Source: JAFGDI01 sp963662515 (GTDB lineage Bacteria > Planctomycetota > Phycisphaerae > Sedimentisphaerales > SM23-30). From it: 64,000 nucleotides of DNA. Below the pieces are notes generated by a model that saw only the letters and a list, made by a program, of their open reading frames with translations, made no database searches and had not been told where the DNA came from. Numbering within the stretch: the stretch's first letter is position 1; each line of letters opens with the position of its first letter. The stretch is from assembly GCA_963662515.1 (NCBI GenBank), contig OY759675.1:2666001-2730000 (forward strand). Direction: 5' to 3'. Positions 9,801 to 18,037 of this stretch are shown here, piece after piece. A program made the position numbers and the translations under genes.

Positions 9801-11856
9801 CAATATCTTTTACCATCGATTCATAGCTTACATACTTGCCGGTATCAGGATCATTTTCATGGCGATTAGCACCCTTAAAGTATATATATTTACCATTTAC
9901 CTTAACGGTCTTATCTGTAAGTTCGATCTTACGGAATCCGAATTTACACCTTTCGATCTCAACTACATTACCGGCACTGTCTTTCAGCGACAGCAGCAGC
10001 TCATAAAGATACGGTGTCTCTGCTGACCATTTCAGCGGACTGTCAACCGGAGCCTGTAATTCAAGACCGATCTCCTGACCAGCCGCCACAGAAGCAATAT
10101 CAGCGGTCATCAGCGGACCAGAACCCACCGGCTCACCCGCCGGGTCAAGCAGACTGACCTCCAGAGTATGGGCCGCCTGACCCTGGCTGCCATAGTTAAC
10201 TATATCTGCATCAAGGAAAAGCTCAGCATTATCATAATTGCTGTCAAGGTCACAGCGAGCCCAGAAATCACTGATATGAATATCTGCGGTAGAGAACATA
10301 TATACATCACGATATATACCGCTCATACGCCACATATCCTGATCTTCCAGATAACTGCCATCACTCCAGCGATATACCTCAACGGCCAGAACATTAGTTC
10401 CCGGCACAATATAGCTGGTAATATCAAATTCAGATACTCCGGTACTATCCTGGCTATAACCCACCTTCTGACCATTAACCCAGAGATAGAACGCACTCAT
10501 AACACCATCAAAATGAATAAATACCCGCCTGCCATTCCAGTCAGAAGGAACGGTGAAATCACGCCGATACGAACCTACCGGATTACGCTGACTATAGGCA
10601 GTATAACTGCTGTGCGGCGTGGTCATGATCATAGGCTGATCATTGGCATGAGGATAATTAAAATTAGTATAGATCGGCACACCATAGCCCTGCATCTCCC
10701 AGTTTGCCGGCACTGGTATCTCAGACCAGCCGCTGACATCAAAGCCTGTCTGATAAAAATCAAGCGGACGATCCTGAGGATTGGCTACCCAATGAAATTT
10801 CCACATGCCGTTAAGATCACTATAATACTCTGATGCTTCTTTGGTACCCTCCAGAGCAGTTGCCAATGAGCCATAAGGAATAAGACTCGCATGTCTTGGC
10901 ATCTTATTGCGTCCAAAGACATAAGGGTTCTCCCAGTCATTGTCACCGGTCTTGAAACTCTTTACGCTGCTGGAAAAGATCTGACCAGCCGCCACAGCAT
11001 CAACCCGCCAGAAATAACTCTGGCCGCGTTCCAGATGATAAGCCGGTGTGTAACTCAACCCGCCTGTCTCTACCGGAGTAATGCCGGTGAATTCATTGCT
11101 GGTATTAAGATATAACTTATAGCTGACCTGAGACTCACCTGCCAAAGCCGGACAGTCCCACTTGAAGCTCATATTCTCCGGATCCAGAAAATCCTGACCG
11201 TTAAATGGTGCTGTCAGAACCGGGGCAACAGTGGTATAACCAGTTATCTTAACCCCTGCAATGGTACCCCGGGCATTGCTCCCCTTATTAGCCGGACTGA
11301 AAGTCAAAGTATCGGCTGCCAGAGCATCTGAATCAGCGTAGGCCCGTGTACCACCATCTGCTGTCCATCTGTTATTTTCCTGAACCCGCTGCAAGACCCT
11401 GCCATCAGCATCACGAAGGTCAACTGGCACAAAAACAGCATCACTGACATCAACTGAATGATATACCCTTACTGTATAATAACTTAAGCCTTCACTTAGC
11501 AGCCATTGACGCAAACCCTTCAGGGTCAGTGTTGCCCCATTAGAAGCATCATCAAGGTAAACCCGATATAATTGCTGCTCGCTGGTATTTTCTATACCGC
11601 CAGCTCCGGTTCTCAGACAACGCCATTGGCACTGCACCAGGTCATTACTGCCCTGCAAAGTTACCAGACCGGTTTTTTCTGCTCCCTCCAGGCCCGTTGG
11701 CACAGAATCCGTCCAGTTACTCAAACCATCTGCTGATTCACCTGCCAGATGGGGGATTGGCCAGTGGTCACAAAAATTGATCCCTATTACGGTATCAGCT
11801 CGCAGAACAGACATTAACGACAATAACAAAACGAATACTGAAAGTAACTTCTTCAC
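6829..11856 (-). CDS. Giant exported GH2 beta-galactosidase with inserted LamG domain
   Basis: A 1675-residue protein, GTG start behind AAGGAG, with a signal peptide (KKLLSVFVLLLSLMSVLRA). Order: malectin/CBM-like region, Fn3-like region, LacZ-type GH2 sugar-binding domain (from about residue 310), Ig-like domain, TIM barrel with E767 (WSLGNESGDG, acid/base) and E830 (LILCEYVHAMGNS, nucleophile). A LamG domain is inserted between WDWVDQG and FWAYGGDFGD, inside the catalytic barrel. Then come the beta-gal small-chain domain, another Fn3-like domain and a paired dockerin-like C-terminus (GDMDSDFDVELDDLAAFV and ADIDKSEVVDIKDLALVA). It should hydrolyse terminal beta-galactosides in the periplasm or at the surface. 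It is transcribed in the same direction as the GH3 gene, 250 bp away; that spacer shows no gene. Confidence 0.92.
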   Translation of the reverse strand: MKKLLSVFVLLLSLMSVLRADTVIGINFCDHWPIPHLAGESADGLSNWTDSVPTGLEGAEKTGLVTLQGSNDLVQCQWRCLRTGAGGIENTSEQQLYRVYLDDASNGATLTLKGLRQWLLSEGLSYYTVRVYHSVDVSDAVFVPVDLRDADGRVLQRVQENNRWTADGGTRAYADSDALAADTLTFSPANKGSNARGTIAGVKITGYTTVAPVLTAPFNGQDFLDPENMSFKWDCPALAGESQVSYKLYLNTSNEFTGITPVETGGLSYTPAYHLERGQSYFWRVDAVAAGQIFSSSVKSFKTGDNDWENPYVFGRNKMPRHASLIPYGSLATALEGTKEASEYYSDLNGMWKFHWVANPQDRPLDFYQTGFDVSGWSEIPVPANWEMQGYGVPIYTNFNYPHANDQPMIMTTPHSSYTAYSQRNPVGSYRRDFTVPSDWNGRRVFIHFDGVMSAFYLWVNGQKVGYSQDSTGVSEFDITSYIVPGTNVLAVEVYRWSDGSYLEDQDMWRMSGIYRDVYMFSTADIHISDFWARCDLDSNYDNAELFLDADIVNYGSQGQAAHTLEVSLLDPAGEPVGSGPLMTADIASVAAGQEIGLELQAPVDSPLKWSAETPYLYELLLSLKDSAGNVVEIERCKFGFRKIELTDKTVKVNGKYIYFKGANRHENDPDTGKYVSYESMVKDIELMKQFNLNTVRTSHYPNAPQWYELCDEYGIYVINEANVECHGNMSISDDLKWTDSFMDRTMNLVERDKNHACVIFWSLGNESGDGRIFETTSTWIRNRDKTRIVQYEGVHGGDDTDVYCPMYASVSSIENYARSNPAKPLILCEYVHAMGNSVGHIKDYWDVIESYPILQGACVWDWVDQGLRKKADIYYSVTDGSAQSNEVTAYGKFVAGYSSEALSGYAIVGEAAALDITGKALTLEAWVKPEATDTHGPIITKGDHQYAIKVADGGNQLEFFIYDNGWRTVRCDLPANWLNNWHQVAGTYDGSSLRIYIDGTLRNTAAFAGNIQSNSYLVNVGRNSESTGRKFRGLIDKVRIYNTVLNASSLNRPEAVPGANAVLWLEFAGDDITANGENEEFWAYGGDFGDVPNDTNFVCNGLIGPDRKPHPQLYEVKKVYQYIKTEAVDVQAGEFRVRNCYAFRDISDFEIYWELAENGKVIQSGTLPVTAIAADTDGIISLGYSEPTEKPAGAEYLVTVYYKQPEATIWSEAGHVVAWDQFRVDWQVAAGELPGADAAAPLNISETALAYTFTGPDFAVSVGKASGAIESYIINGQQMIVTPFAPNFWRALTDNDVRGGLYSGQTNWRNAGPGRTVTSITMTALAGNKAQVVVTYAIPVGNTVLSSKYTIWSDGTVQVDNDLVVDDAASDMLRFGMQLEMPGEYEVVQWYGSLYENYWDRKASSLVGLYRSTVGQWIHEYVRPQENANRTDVRWVSFTNDAGQGLLFKTASSDTMEVSAWPYTMAMLESAAHVNELKRNGNITVNIDYKQMGLGGASCGQSTLDKYRLWPGAYSYSFTITPISRSIAGPVPGDGEINVWPGTTLSWQITDNNADSFDLYLGADALQMHRLAQLSSDLNSFVPSGNDSLNWNQSYYWRLDEVAGNVTQQGQIWQFRTQTPGDMDSDFDVELDDLAAFVRLWLSSDTTGLADIDKSEVVDIKDLALVAQYWYISN

Positions 11857-12040
11857 TAAAAACTCCTTAAGTCTCTTTATTGGCGGGTCTTACATCTTAG
11901 CTTACTTATACACATTCTTAGCGGCCTTCTCTCTGGAGGCGCATATTCGCAAAAAAACTGCGTTATCTGTATAAGATATGAACTCTGGAAGTAAAATTAG
12001 CCAAAAAACTTAATTTTTTTAAGTAAAAAATAACCAGTTT

Positions 12041-12928
12041 TTACCTGCTCTGTTTTTGCAGACACTCTTTTTGACACTCTGACACAGAGAATGGGTTTAA
12101 TGTCAGTATTCTGTTATCTATCTCGGCCATAATGGTCAGGTAAGCCTTCTCTTTGCGATAAGGGGCAAATTCAGCGGCGGTTTTAAGCATAACCTTCAGG
12201 GACTGCCAGTTATGGAATGACTGTTCTGCCAGAAGATCAGCCAAAACATCTTCCCAGCGATTATCGCCGGCCAGTGCCATTATCCTGGCAAGATCAAACT
12301 GGCATAATATCCCTGCCTCTGAGCCAGTGAGCAGGGCTTCACATTCCGAGACGATCTCTGAGGGTTTACCAACTCTGGCCTTCTGCAATAAAGTCAGGGA
12401 CTGCCAGCGATAACTGCCTGAACCTCCGTCTGCTGCCAGCTCCCCTGCCCGCTGATCCTTGTCCAGCATTAACAGCGTCTCAAGTAATTGCTCCTGCTCC
12501 TGCTCACTGGGATATTTCTCCCAGGACACGCTGTCAAGCTCCAGGGCCGGATAAAACAGACCGCGACTATACATATATGCACGCAATTTTGCCTTATAGG
12601 CAGGCCATTTTTCAGCCGGAATAATGTCATTGAGCTTTTCCCGCAGTGACATAAACTCTTTAAGATGGGCGTATTGGTTTCGCAAGTACATATCATATGG
12701 ATATTTACGGGCTAATTGAGCATATTCACCCAAAGCTGCGGCAAAATCGCCGCCAGCCATCAGGGCATCGGTCTTTTCCTGCAGAGCAATGCGGTCATAC
12801 GGGCTGGCTGTCTGCTCCTGGGTCTGCCTGTCAGTTATGACATTGGCCGTTACCGACCCGGCATAAATACTGACCGGCTGAACTGACAACAAAACCCAAA
12901 ATATAATTTTTATCGCTGCTTTTGACAT
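12041..12928 (-). CDS. Exported TPR-like hypothetical protein
   Basis: A 295-residue protein with a signal peptide (IKIIFWVLLSVQPVSIYA). The rest is helical, with TPR-like segments such as ALMAGGDFAAALGEYAQLAR and AYMYSRGLFYPALELD. I do not recognise the family. It is transcribed in the same direction as the GH2 gene behind a 180-bp spacer, so it may share its expression, but no functional link is visible. It diverges from the oxidoreductase at 13090; the 160 bp between them must hold both promoters. Confidence 0.6.
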   Translation of the reverse strand: MSKAAIKIIFWVLLSVQPVSIYAGSVTANVITDRQTQEQTASPYDRIALQEKTDALMAGGDFAAALGEYAQLARKYPYDMYLRNQYAHLKEFMSLREKLNDIIPAEKWPAYKAKLRAYMYSRGLFYPALELDSVSWEKYPSEQEQEQLLETLLMLDKDQRAGELAADGGSGSYRWQSLTLLQKARVGKPSEIVSECEALLTGSEAGILCQFDLARIMALAGDNRWEDVLADLLAEQSFHNWQSLKVMLKTAAEFAPYRKEKAYLTIMAEIDNRILTLNPFSVSECQKECLQKQSR

Positions 12929-13089
12929 TTCAATATAAATCTAATCGCAAAACTGCCGCGAAGCAAAGATTTTATTAAATTACCATTTAATATGCTCGCA
13001 TACCACAGGATCAAAGATCGTATGAAAGGAAAAACGCGTACCATTTTTCACTGGCAGGCTGTTACCGGTAAGTTTATACTGTTGGGAAA

Positions 13090-14670
13090 ATGGATAATAA
13101 TACTATAACAATTCATATTGATGGCAGACCGGTTCAGGCCGAGCCGGGCAGTACTATTTTAGAGGCTGCCCGGGCCGCGGGCATAGAAATACCTTCTTTA
13201 TGCTATAATGCCCAATGCCAGCCGGGCAGCAGTTGTATGGTCTGCCTGGTAAAAGTGCATGGTCGCAACGGATTTACTCCTTCCTGTGCCGCCAGAGTCA
13301 GCCATGGCATGAAGATCGACAGTCAAACCGAGGAAATAGCCCACCTGCGGCGTAAGGCTCTCGAATTACTGCTAAGTGAACATCTGGGCGACTGTCTGGG
13401 ACCCTGCCAGATCGCCTGCCCGGCAGATATGAATATACCTGCCATGCTCAGGGCCGTTGCTAATGGTGATATGCCCAAAGCAGCTCAGATCGTGCTGGAA
13501 CAGATACCGCTGCCGGCCATTCTGGGCAGGATCTGCCCGGCACCCTGCCAAAAGATATGTCGGCATAAACAAACGGGCAGTCCGATCGCTATTTGCAAAA
13601 TCAAAGGACAGGTCGGCGAGTTCATACTCGATAACCCGCTGCCGCCACAGATACGCCCCGCCGGCGGGCATAAGGTAGCGGTTATTGGCGCCGGACCGGC
13701 GGGAATCACCGCCGCCTGGTATCTGCAGAAAGATGGCTGTGCCGTTACCCTGTTTGAAAAAGAATCAAAACCCGGCGGCGGATTATTACTCATATCACCT
13801 GAGATCCTGCCCCACCCGCTGCGCGAGGCGGAGATAAACAGCGTTTTACAGGGAATTAAACTCTGCCAGGGAACTCTCGGTGCTGATCTCTCTATTGGCC
13901 AACTCTCTCAGCAATATGATGCCGTTATCCTGGCAACCGGACCGGGCACAGAACCGCTCCTGGATGAATGCCGGGACAAAAACGACAGAAACGATGACCA
14001 TAATATCAGGATCGATACTAACAGCGGCTATTTGACCGGCAATAAAAAACTTGCCAATATCTTTATTGCCGGCGGAATAAACCAGAAGGGCAAGATGGCC
14101 GTTCGGGCCGTTGCCGATGGTCATAAAGCGGCCTCAGCCGTAATGCAATTACTCACCGGTGAGCCGATAACCGGACCGGAGAAGCCTTTCAATGTCAGGA
14201 TAAGTAAGGTCACCGAGGAAGAACTGCTTAAAATGATCGAACTGCGCGATTCGCTCAGAGATATTGACCAAAAAACCGGCCATCAGAACTCTGAGCCTGG
14301 CCAGGCCGGCGATTGTCTGGGGTGCGATTGCCGGGCGGCTGATACCTGCCGCCTGAGACAGCAGGCAGCTGCACTCAAGGCGATACCCAATAGCTATAAC
14401 CTGGCCCGCAGAAAGAATTATACCGTTGAACTGACCCGAAATAACGGGCTGATCTATGAGCCGGGCAAATGCATTAAATGCGGTCTATGCCTGCAAATAT
14501 CTGCACAGGAACCGCATAAGGCCCTGGCATTCACCGCCAGAGGCTATGAAACCCGGGTGGTCGCCCCGCTGACAATGAACTTCGCCGATCTCTCAACAGA
14601 AATGGTACATAAGATCGTCGCTGTCTGCCCTACCGGGGCAATGAGCCTGCAAACCGAACATTCATGCTGA
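13090..14670 (+). CDS. 2Fe-2S/4Fe-4S FAD-dependent oxidoreductase (NuoG/GltD-like)
   Basis: A 526-residue composite. An N-terminal 2Fe-2S ferredoxin fold has cysteines in CYNAQCQPGSSCMVC and later PSCAARV. Next is a Cys-rich segment like the NuoG/GltD linker (CLGPCQIACPADMNIP, GRICPAPCQKICRHK). Then comes a FAD/NAD-binding Rossmann region with GAGPAG at residues 200-205 (VAVIGAGPAGITAAWYL) and a second dinucleotide segment ending IFIAGGINQKGKMAVRAV. The C-terminus carries CLGCDCRAADTC and CIKCGLC with a distant VCPTGA. It resembles the beta subunit of glutamate synthase fused to a NuoG-type ferredoxin domain, as in formate dehydrogenase or electron-bifurcating accessory subunits, and probably passes electrons between NAD(P)H and another protein. 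The partner is not in the window. Its TGA lies 15 bp before the next gene, suggesting co-transcription. Confidence 0.8.
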   Translation: MDNNTITIHIDGRPVQAEPGSTILEAARAAGIEIPSLCYNAQCQPGSSCMVCLVKVHGRNGFTPSCAARVSHGMKIDSQTEEIAHLRRKALELLLSEHLGDCLGPCQIACPADMNIPAMLRAVANGDMPKAAQIVLEQIPLPAILGRICPAPCQKICRHKQTGSPIAICKIKGQVGEFILDNPLPPQIRPAGGHKVAVIGAGPAGITAAWYLQKDGCAVTLFEKESKPGGGLLLISPEILPHPLREAEINSVLQGIKLCQGTLGADLSIGQLSQQYDAVILATGPGTEPLLDECRDKNDRNDDHNIRIDTNSGYLTGNKKLANIFIAGGINQKGKMAVRAVADGHKAASAVMQLLTGEPITGPEKPFNVRISKVTEEELLKMIELRDSLRDIDQKTGHQNSEPGQAGDCLGCDCRAADTCRLRQQAAALKAIPNSYNLARRKNYTVELTRNNGLIYEPGKCIKCGLCLQISAQEPHKALAFTARGYETRVVAPLTMNFADLSTEMVHKIVAVCPTGAMSLQTEHSC

Positions 14671-14685
14671 GGTTAATACAATATT

Positions 14686-15225
14686 ATGTTGAGTAAGCTC
14701 TTCCACAAGATCTTTACCCTCAATAATAAGCCCGAACATATCAGGCTGGGCCAAAAAGGTGAAAGAATCGCAGCCGGCTATCTGCATCGGCAGGCGAAAA
14801 TGCGGATACTGAAGAAAAATTACCGCGATAATACCGGCGAAATCGATATTGTCGCTCAGGATGGCAGCGAACTGGTATTTATCGAGGTTAAAACACGAAG
14901 CCGGGAAGGCTGCTATACTCCGGAGCAAGCCGTCGATACGGAAAAACAAAGGCATATAATCAGAACGGCCCGCAGATTCATTAACCGCTATAAACTCCAT
15001 AATATACCCTGCCGCTATGATATTGTTGCCGTTATCCTGAACCCAAACGAAAAAACACAAATCAGACACACACCCAACGCCTTCTCCCCACCTGGAGTCT
15101 ATCCCGATGCACATCGGGACCGGGGGGGCGAGACTGGCCGTGGCGACTGGGAAGATAGAATGAAATTGTGTGAGACAGAAACCAACAACAGCACCAAATG
15201 CCACAGCAAAAGGCAGAAGTGCTAA
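14686..15225 (+). CDS. UPF0102 (YraN) family nuclease-like protein
   Basis: Residues 1-125 match the YraN family of small PD-(D/E)xK-fold proteins: GQKGERIAAGYL, GEIDIVAQDG and LVFIEVKTRS give the E...D...ExK set. The start follows the oxidoreductase by 15 bp with GAGG upstream. The family is usually about 120 residues; here the ORF reads another 50 or so residues (from about NAFSPPGVYPDAHRD) through the MITE-like repeat at 15091-15270. The C-terminal tail is therefore repeat-derived and probably not functional. Confidence 0.85.
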   Translation: MLSKLFHKIFTLNNKPEHIRLGQKGERIAAGYLHRQAKMRILKKNYRDNTGEIDIVAQDGSELVFIEVKTRSREGCYTPEQAVDTEKQRHIIRTARRFINRYKLHNIPCRYDIVAVILNPNEKTQIRHTPNAFSPPGVYPDAHRDRGGETGRGDWEDRMKLCETETNNSTKCHSKRQKC

Positions 15226-15270
15226 AGATTCGCCCGCCCGGCGTAAGGGCCGCCCGTGTGGCGTAAGGGC
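15091..15270 (+). repeat. MITE-like element, copy 3
   Basis: Shares the core TGTGTGAGACAGAAACCAAC and the end CGCCCGCCCGGCGTAAGG with the tandem pair at 2201-2463, and extends left to CTGGAGTCTATCCCGATGC as the copy at 16895-17110 does on the other strand. It overlaps the 3' end of the YraN-family ORF and ends exactly at the stop codon of ccsA (15271), so it fills the space between two convergent genes. Confidence 0.75.
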
Positions 15271-16101
15271 CTAGTTGGTGTAGCTGCTGTGCAGGCCGGT
15301 GAAGATGCGGGCTAGATTAACCCAGAGCAGCGTGATAATAATAAAGATGAATCCCAGCACAGTCAGCAGAGCGTTAATTCTCCGGTGTTTCCGGCCGAAA
15401 CTGCTGCGCCAGTGAAAATAGAGCAGATACACCAGCCAGGTAGCCAGCGACCAGAGCTCTTTAGGGTCCCAGTTCCAGTAATCGCCCCAGGCCAGCTTCC
15501 CCCAGATACTGCCCAGAATAAGGCCAAGGGTCAACAGCGGAAAGCCCAGCGAAATAAGGCGGTACGCAGCCAGCTCAGGGTCGGCCGCCAGCTCACAAGC
15601 CGGTCTGGTTTGCGGCATGAGACATAGAACGCCCTGCAGAGCGGCTTTAGCCATAATAAAATAAGCCAGCATATAGGCCAGTACATGCGGTCCGAAGAGC
15701 CAGCTCTGTAAAGCAGGCGGTAATTGACCGGGTGCATCAGAAAATACCAGCCCGGCCGGGAACAGAAATACTATCGAAAGCAAAATATCACCTGCCTGAC
15801 CGTTAACGGCAAGATAACGGCGGGAAAAGCACGACAGCGGCCAGCCGCAGGCACCCAATACCAGGAAAACCTCGAATAAATTCTGTAAGGGAATATGAGC
15901 GACGAGCAGCCAGCGATAAATAACAGCCGCCAGAGCCATAATAAAACCGGTAAAATACGCCCGCCGGCCCGCCTGACCGAACCGGCATAAATGCAAAAAG
16001 ATCGCCAGAATATATATCAGCATGGCAAGGTAGATCAGCGTGCCCTGAATATTGGCCTTTATCGCCAGATTACCGGTTAATGGTATTAGATCACTCGACA
16101 C
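15271..16101 (-). CDS. ccsA: Cytochrome c biogenesis protein CcsA (ResC-like)
   Basis: A 276-residue polytopic membrane protein with about eight hydrophobic segments. The heme-handling signature WGDYWNWDPKELWSL lies near residue 215, and conserved His residues flank it. With ResB it forms the system II heme exporter and ligase that attaches heme to apocytochromes c outside the membrane. The start is GTG at 16101 behind GGAGGGAG and overlaps the end of resB by 11 bp, so the two are translationally coupled. Short by comparison with many ResC proteins but within the CcsA range. Confidence 0.9.
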   Translation of the reverse strand: MSSDLIPLTGNLAIKANIQGTLIYLAMLIYILAIFLHLCRFGQAGRRAYFTGFIMALAAVIYRWLLVAHIPLQNLFEVFLVLGACGWPLSCFSRRYLAVNGQAGDILLSIVFLFPAGLVFSDAPGQLPPALQSWLFGPHVLAYMLAYFIMAKAALQGVLCLMPQTRPACELAADPELAAYRLISLGFPLLTLGLILGSIWGKLAWGDYWNWDPKELWSLATWLVYLLYFHWRSSFGRKHRRINALLTVLGFIFIIITLLWVNLARIFTGLHSSYTN

Positions 16102-16852
16102 TGCTTGCTCCCTCCGCTCCTGCCGGCCTTTTTAGCAGCGGGTTAAGCCAGAACTGCCAGATAACCCCGGAAAGCAGCAGGAAATAACCGGCATAGACCA
16201 GCCACAGGCCATTATCTGATACTACGGTCAAGACCGTGAACCCGCCCCGCTCCTGATCGAAACTATGCTGATAAAAATGATAGCCGCCGAAATAAAGCGG
16301 TTTATTGACCTCGATCTGATACGGTCCGAAATGGCGGCCGGAACCATCTGCTATTATCATAATATGTGAGATATAATCCCTGACCTGGCCATCAGGATAA
16401 TACTCTATAACAAAATCCTTAAGATACATCTTAAAGCCCAGCGGAACTATAGCCGTTAACCCCTGCTCATCATAACTATGCAAACTGTCAATATAGCCGC
16501 CCCGCGGTATTTGTACGGCCGTCTTATATATTTTGCCGTAGAGCAGTTCCCTGCCATTTACCGCAATTGACTCCATATTCAGCGCATGGGCAAAAGCTCC
16601 GCCCCAGAGTCCGCCGGCCAATATCGCTGCACAACCGGCATGGACCATCATAAGGCCGGGCCTCTCTCGCAGCGATCGATATTGAATAAAGGAAACAATA
16701 AACAGAATGAATAATAAAAGGCCGGAAATGAAAAAAGCCCAACCGGCAACTATCGCGCCCGCTGGGCCGCTGCCCAGAAAGGCACCCCAAATACTGGCGA
16801 CTATCATAAGCGACAGTATAAGCAGAATTATTATGTTCAATACTTTCCTCAC
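16091..16852 (-). CDS. resB: ResB-like cytochrome c biogenesis protein
   Basis: Membrane protein with N-terminal TM segments (VLNIIILLILSLMIVASIW, FFISGLLLFILFIVSF), a third TM with MMVHAGCAAILAGGLWG, a periplasmic domain (QIEVNKPLYFGGYHFYQHSF) and a last TM (LWLVYAGYFLLLSGVIWQF): the ResB layout. Partner of CcsA in system II heme attachment. An open frame runs upstream to 16969, but those extra residues (RREYLSRRCFQRRFRPPG) come from the MITE-like repeat. I place the start at GTG 16852 (MRKVLNIII), which leaves Arg and Lys before the first TM; TTG 16840, behind GAGG, is the alternative. Confidence 0.85.
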   Translation of the reverse strand: MRKVLNIIILLILSLMIVASIWGAFLGSGPAGAIVAGWAFFISGLLLFILFIVSFIQYRSLRERPGLMMVHAGCAAILAGGLWGGAFAHALNMESIAVNGRELLYGKIYKTAVQIPRGGYIDSLHSYDEQGLTAIVPLGFKMYLKDFVIEYYPDGQVRDYISHIMIIADGSGRHFGPYQIEVNKPLYFGGYHFYQHSFDQERGGFTVLTVVSDNGLWLVYAGYFLLLSGVIWQFWLNPLLKRPAGAEGASSVE

Positions 16853-16894
16853 AGCGGCAGTATAATTTATCCGCCCATTATAATCAAACACAAA

Positions 16895-17110
16895 CCCCCT
16901 TACGCCGGGGGGGCGGAACCGCCGCTGAAAACAGCGGCGGGAAAGGTACTCGCGCCTTTTGCTGGGCATTTAGTGCTGTTTGTGATTTCTGTCTCACACG
17001 ATTTTATTCAATCTGTCCAGTCGCCTCGCAAGTCTCGCCCGTGCGGCGTAAGCACCCGTGCGGCCCCGAAGCAAGTTCGGGATAAACTCCAGCACCCCGC
17101 CGCAGGCGTT
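16895..17110 (-). repeat. MITE-like element, copy 4
   Basis: Read on the minus strand it matches copy 3: CTGGAGTTTATCCCGAACTT at the left, CGTGTGAGACAGAAATCACA in the core and CCCCCCCGGCGTAAGGGGG at the right end. It contains an extra small palindrome, CCGCCGCTG...CAGCGGCGG, near 16919-16941. It sits directly upstream of resB and adds a false N-terminal extension to that ORF. A partial relative (left half only, same strand) lies at about 17426-17520. Confidence 0.75.
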
Positions 17111-17214
17111 TAGGAGTTCCGAGCGGTTGAGGTACTCCTAAATCCCGAACTCGCTTCGGGATTCTTTAAAGCCATGAGCCCGCAGGGCGAATACCTTATA
17201 ATTCTTTTTTAAGG

Positions 17215-17263
17215 TGTTCGCTTCGCTCACTACTTTAAGAACCGGCTGAAGGGCTTGTTGCCC
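17215..17263 (-). repeat. Dispersed 50-bp repeat, copy C
   Basis: On the minus strand it reads GGGCAACAAGCCCTTCAGCC then GGTTCTTAAAGTAG and GAGCGAAGCGAA. It faces copy D at 17367-17416 across about 100 bp, the same inverted arrangement that surrounds the IS1182-type gene. Just upstream (17150-17162) is a hairpin, ATCCCGAACTCGCTTCGGGAT. Confidence 0.7.
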
Positions 17264-17366
17264 AGAAGAAACATACTGTTTTTCGCATAAACATTATGCC
17301 AATATGCTCAACATAACTGGCAATGCAACACTAAGAATCTCAAGCAGGGATGCTTGAGCTACCTTT

Positions 17367-17416
17367 GGGCAACACGCCCTGAAGCCCGGGACTCTTAAAG
17401 CTCACTTCGCTCGCGA
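17367..17416 (+). repeat. Dispersed 50-bp repeat, copy D
   Basis: Reads GGGCAACACGCCCTGAAGCC then CGGGACTCTTAAAGCTC and ends CTTCGCTCGCGATG. Nearly the same as copy B at 2149-2198. The 1-kb stretch from 16,895 to 17,945 holds no convincing gene and is built almost entirely from repeats. Confidence 0.7.
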
Positions 17417-17569
17417 TGCTCACAATCTCATTCCATCATCCCAGTCGCCTCGCAAGTCTCGCCCGTGCGGCGTAAGCACCGCCCGGCCCCGAAGCAAGTT
17501 CGGGATAGACTCCAGACGGCGACAAAAATGTTGTTAATTGGAGATTGGGTGACATATATCGACAGAAAA

Positions 17570-17945
17570 TGTCGCAAATCGAGTCTGATATGCGACGATT
17601 TGAATTGGATTTGCGGCATATTGGATTGGATATGCCACATATGGAGTCCAATATGTCGCAAATCGAATTGGATATGAGACAAATCGAATCCAATATGAGA
17701 CAAATCGAATTGGATATGCCGCATATTGAATTGGATATGAGACAAATCGAATCCAATATGAGACAAATCGAATTGGATATGCCGCATATCGAGTCCAATA
17801 TGAGGCAAATGGAATTGGATATGTCGCAAATCGAGTCCAATATGCGGCATATGGAGTCTCATATGCGATGATTTGAATCCAATATGTGGCATATGGAGTC
17901 CAATATGCGACGATTTGGATTGGATATGAGACATATGAGGTTAAG
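17570..17945. repeat. 21-bp tandem array with alternating inverted half-units
   Basis: About 17-18 units of roughly 21 bp, built on TATGAGACAAATCGA plus either ATTGGA or ATCCAA. ATTGGAT and ATCCAAT alternate and are reverse complements, making a 42-bp higher-order unit able to fold into serial hairpins. Because 21 is a multiple of three and stops are absent, several frames on both strands stay open. One plus-strand frame (17545-17871, TTG start) reads as heptads of the type MRQIELD-MRQIESN, coiled-coil-like. No good ribosome-binding site precedes any frame, so I do not call a gene. Confidence 0.85.
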
Positions 17946-18037
17946 GTTATCGGAATGTGGATCGATCTTGCGGCATTATCAGTACTGGCAGAGGCTGGTA
18001 GTGCCATTTGAAGGCATTTTGCGGCCCGCCGGCCCGC

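Noticed and set aside
17570..17945. CRISPR array
   Set aside because: Units are contiguous 21-bp tandem copies without unique spacers, and no cas genes are nearby.
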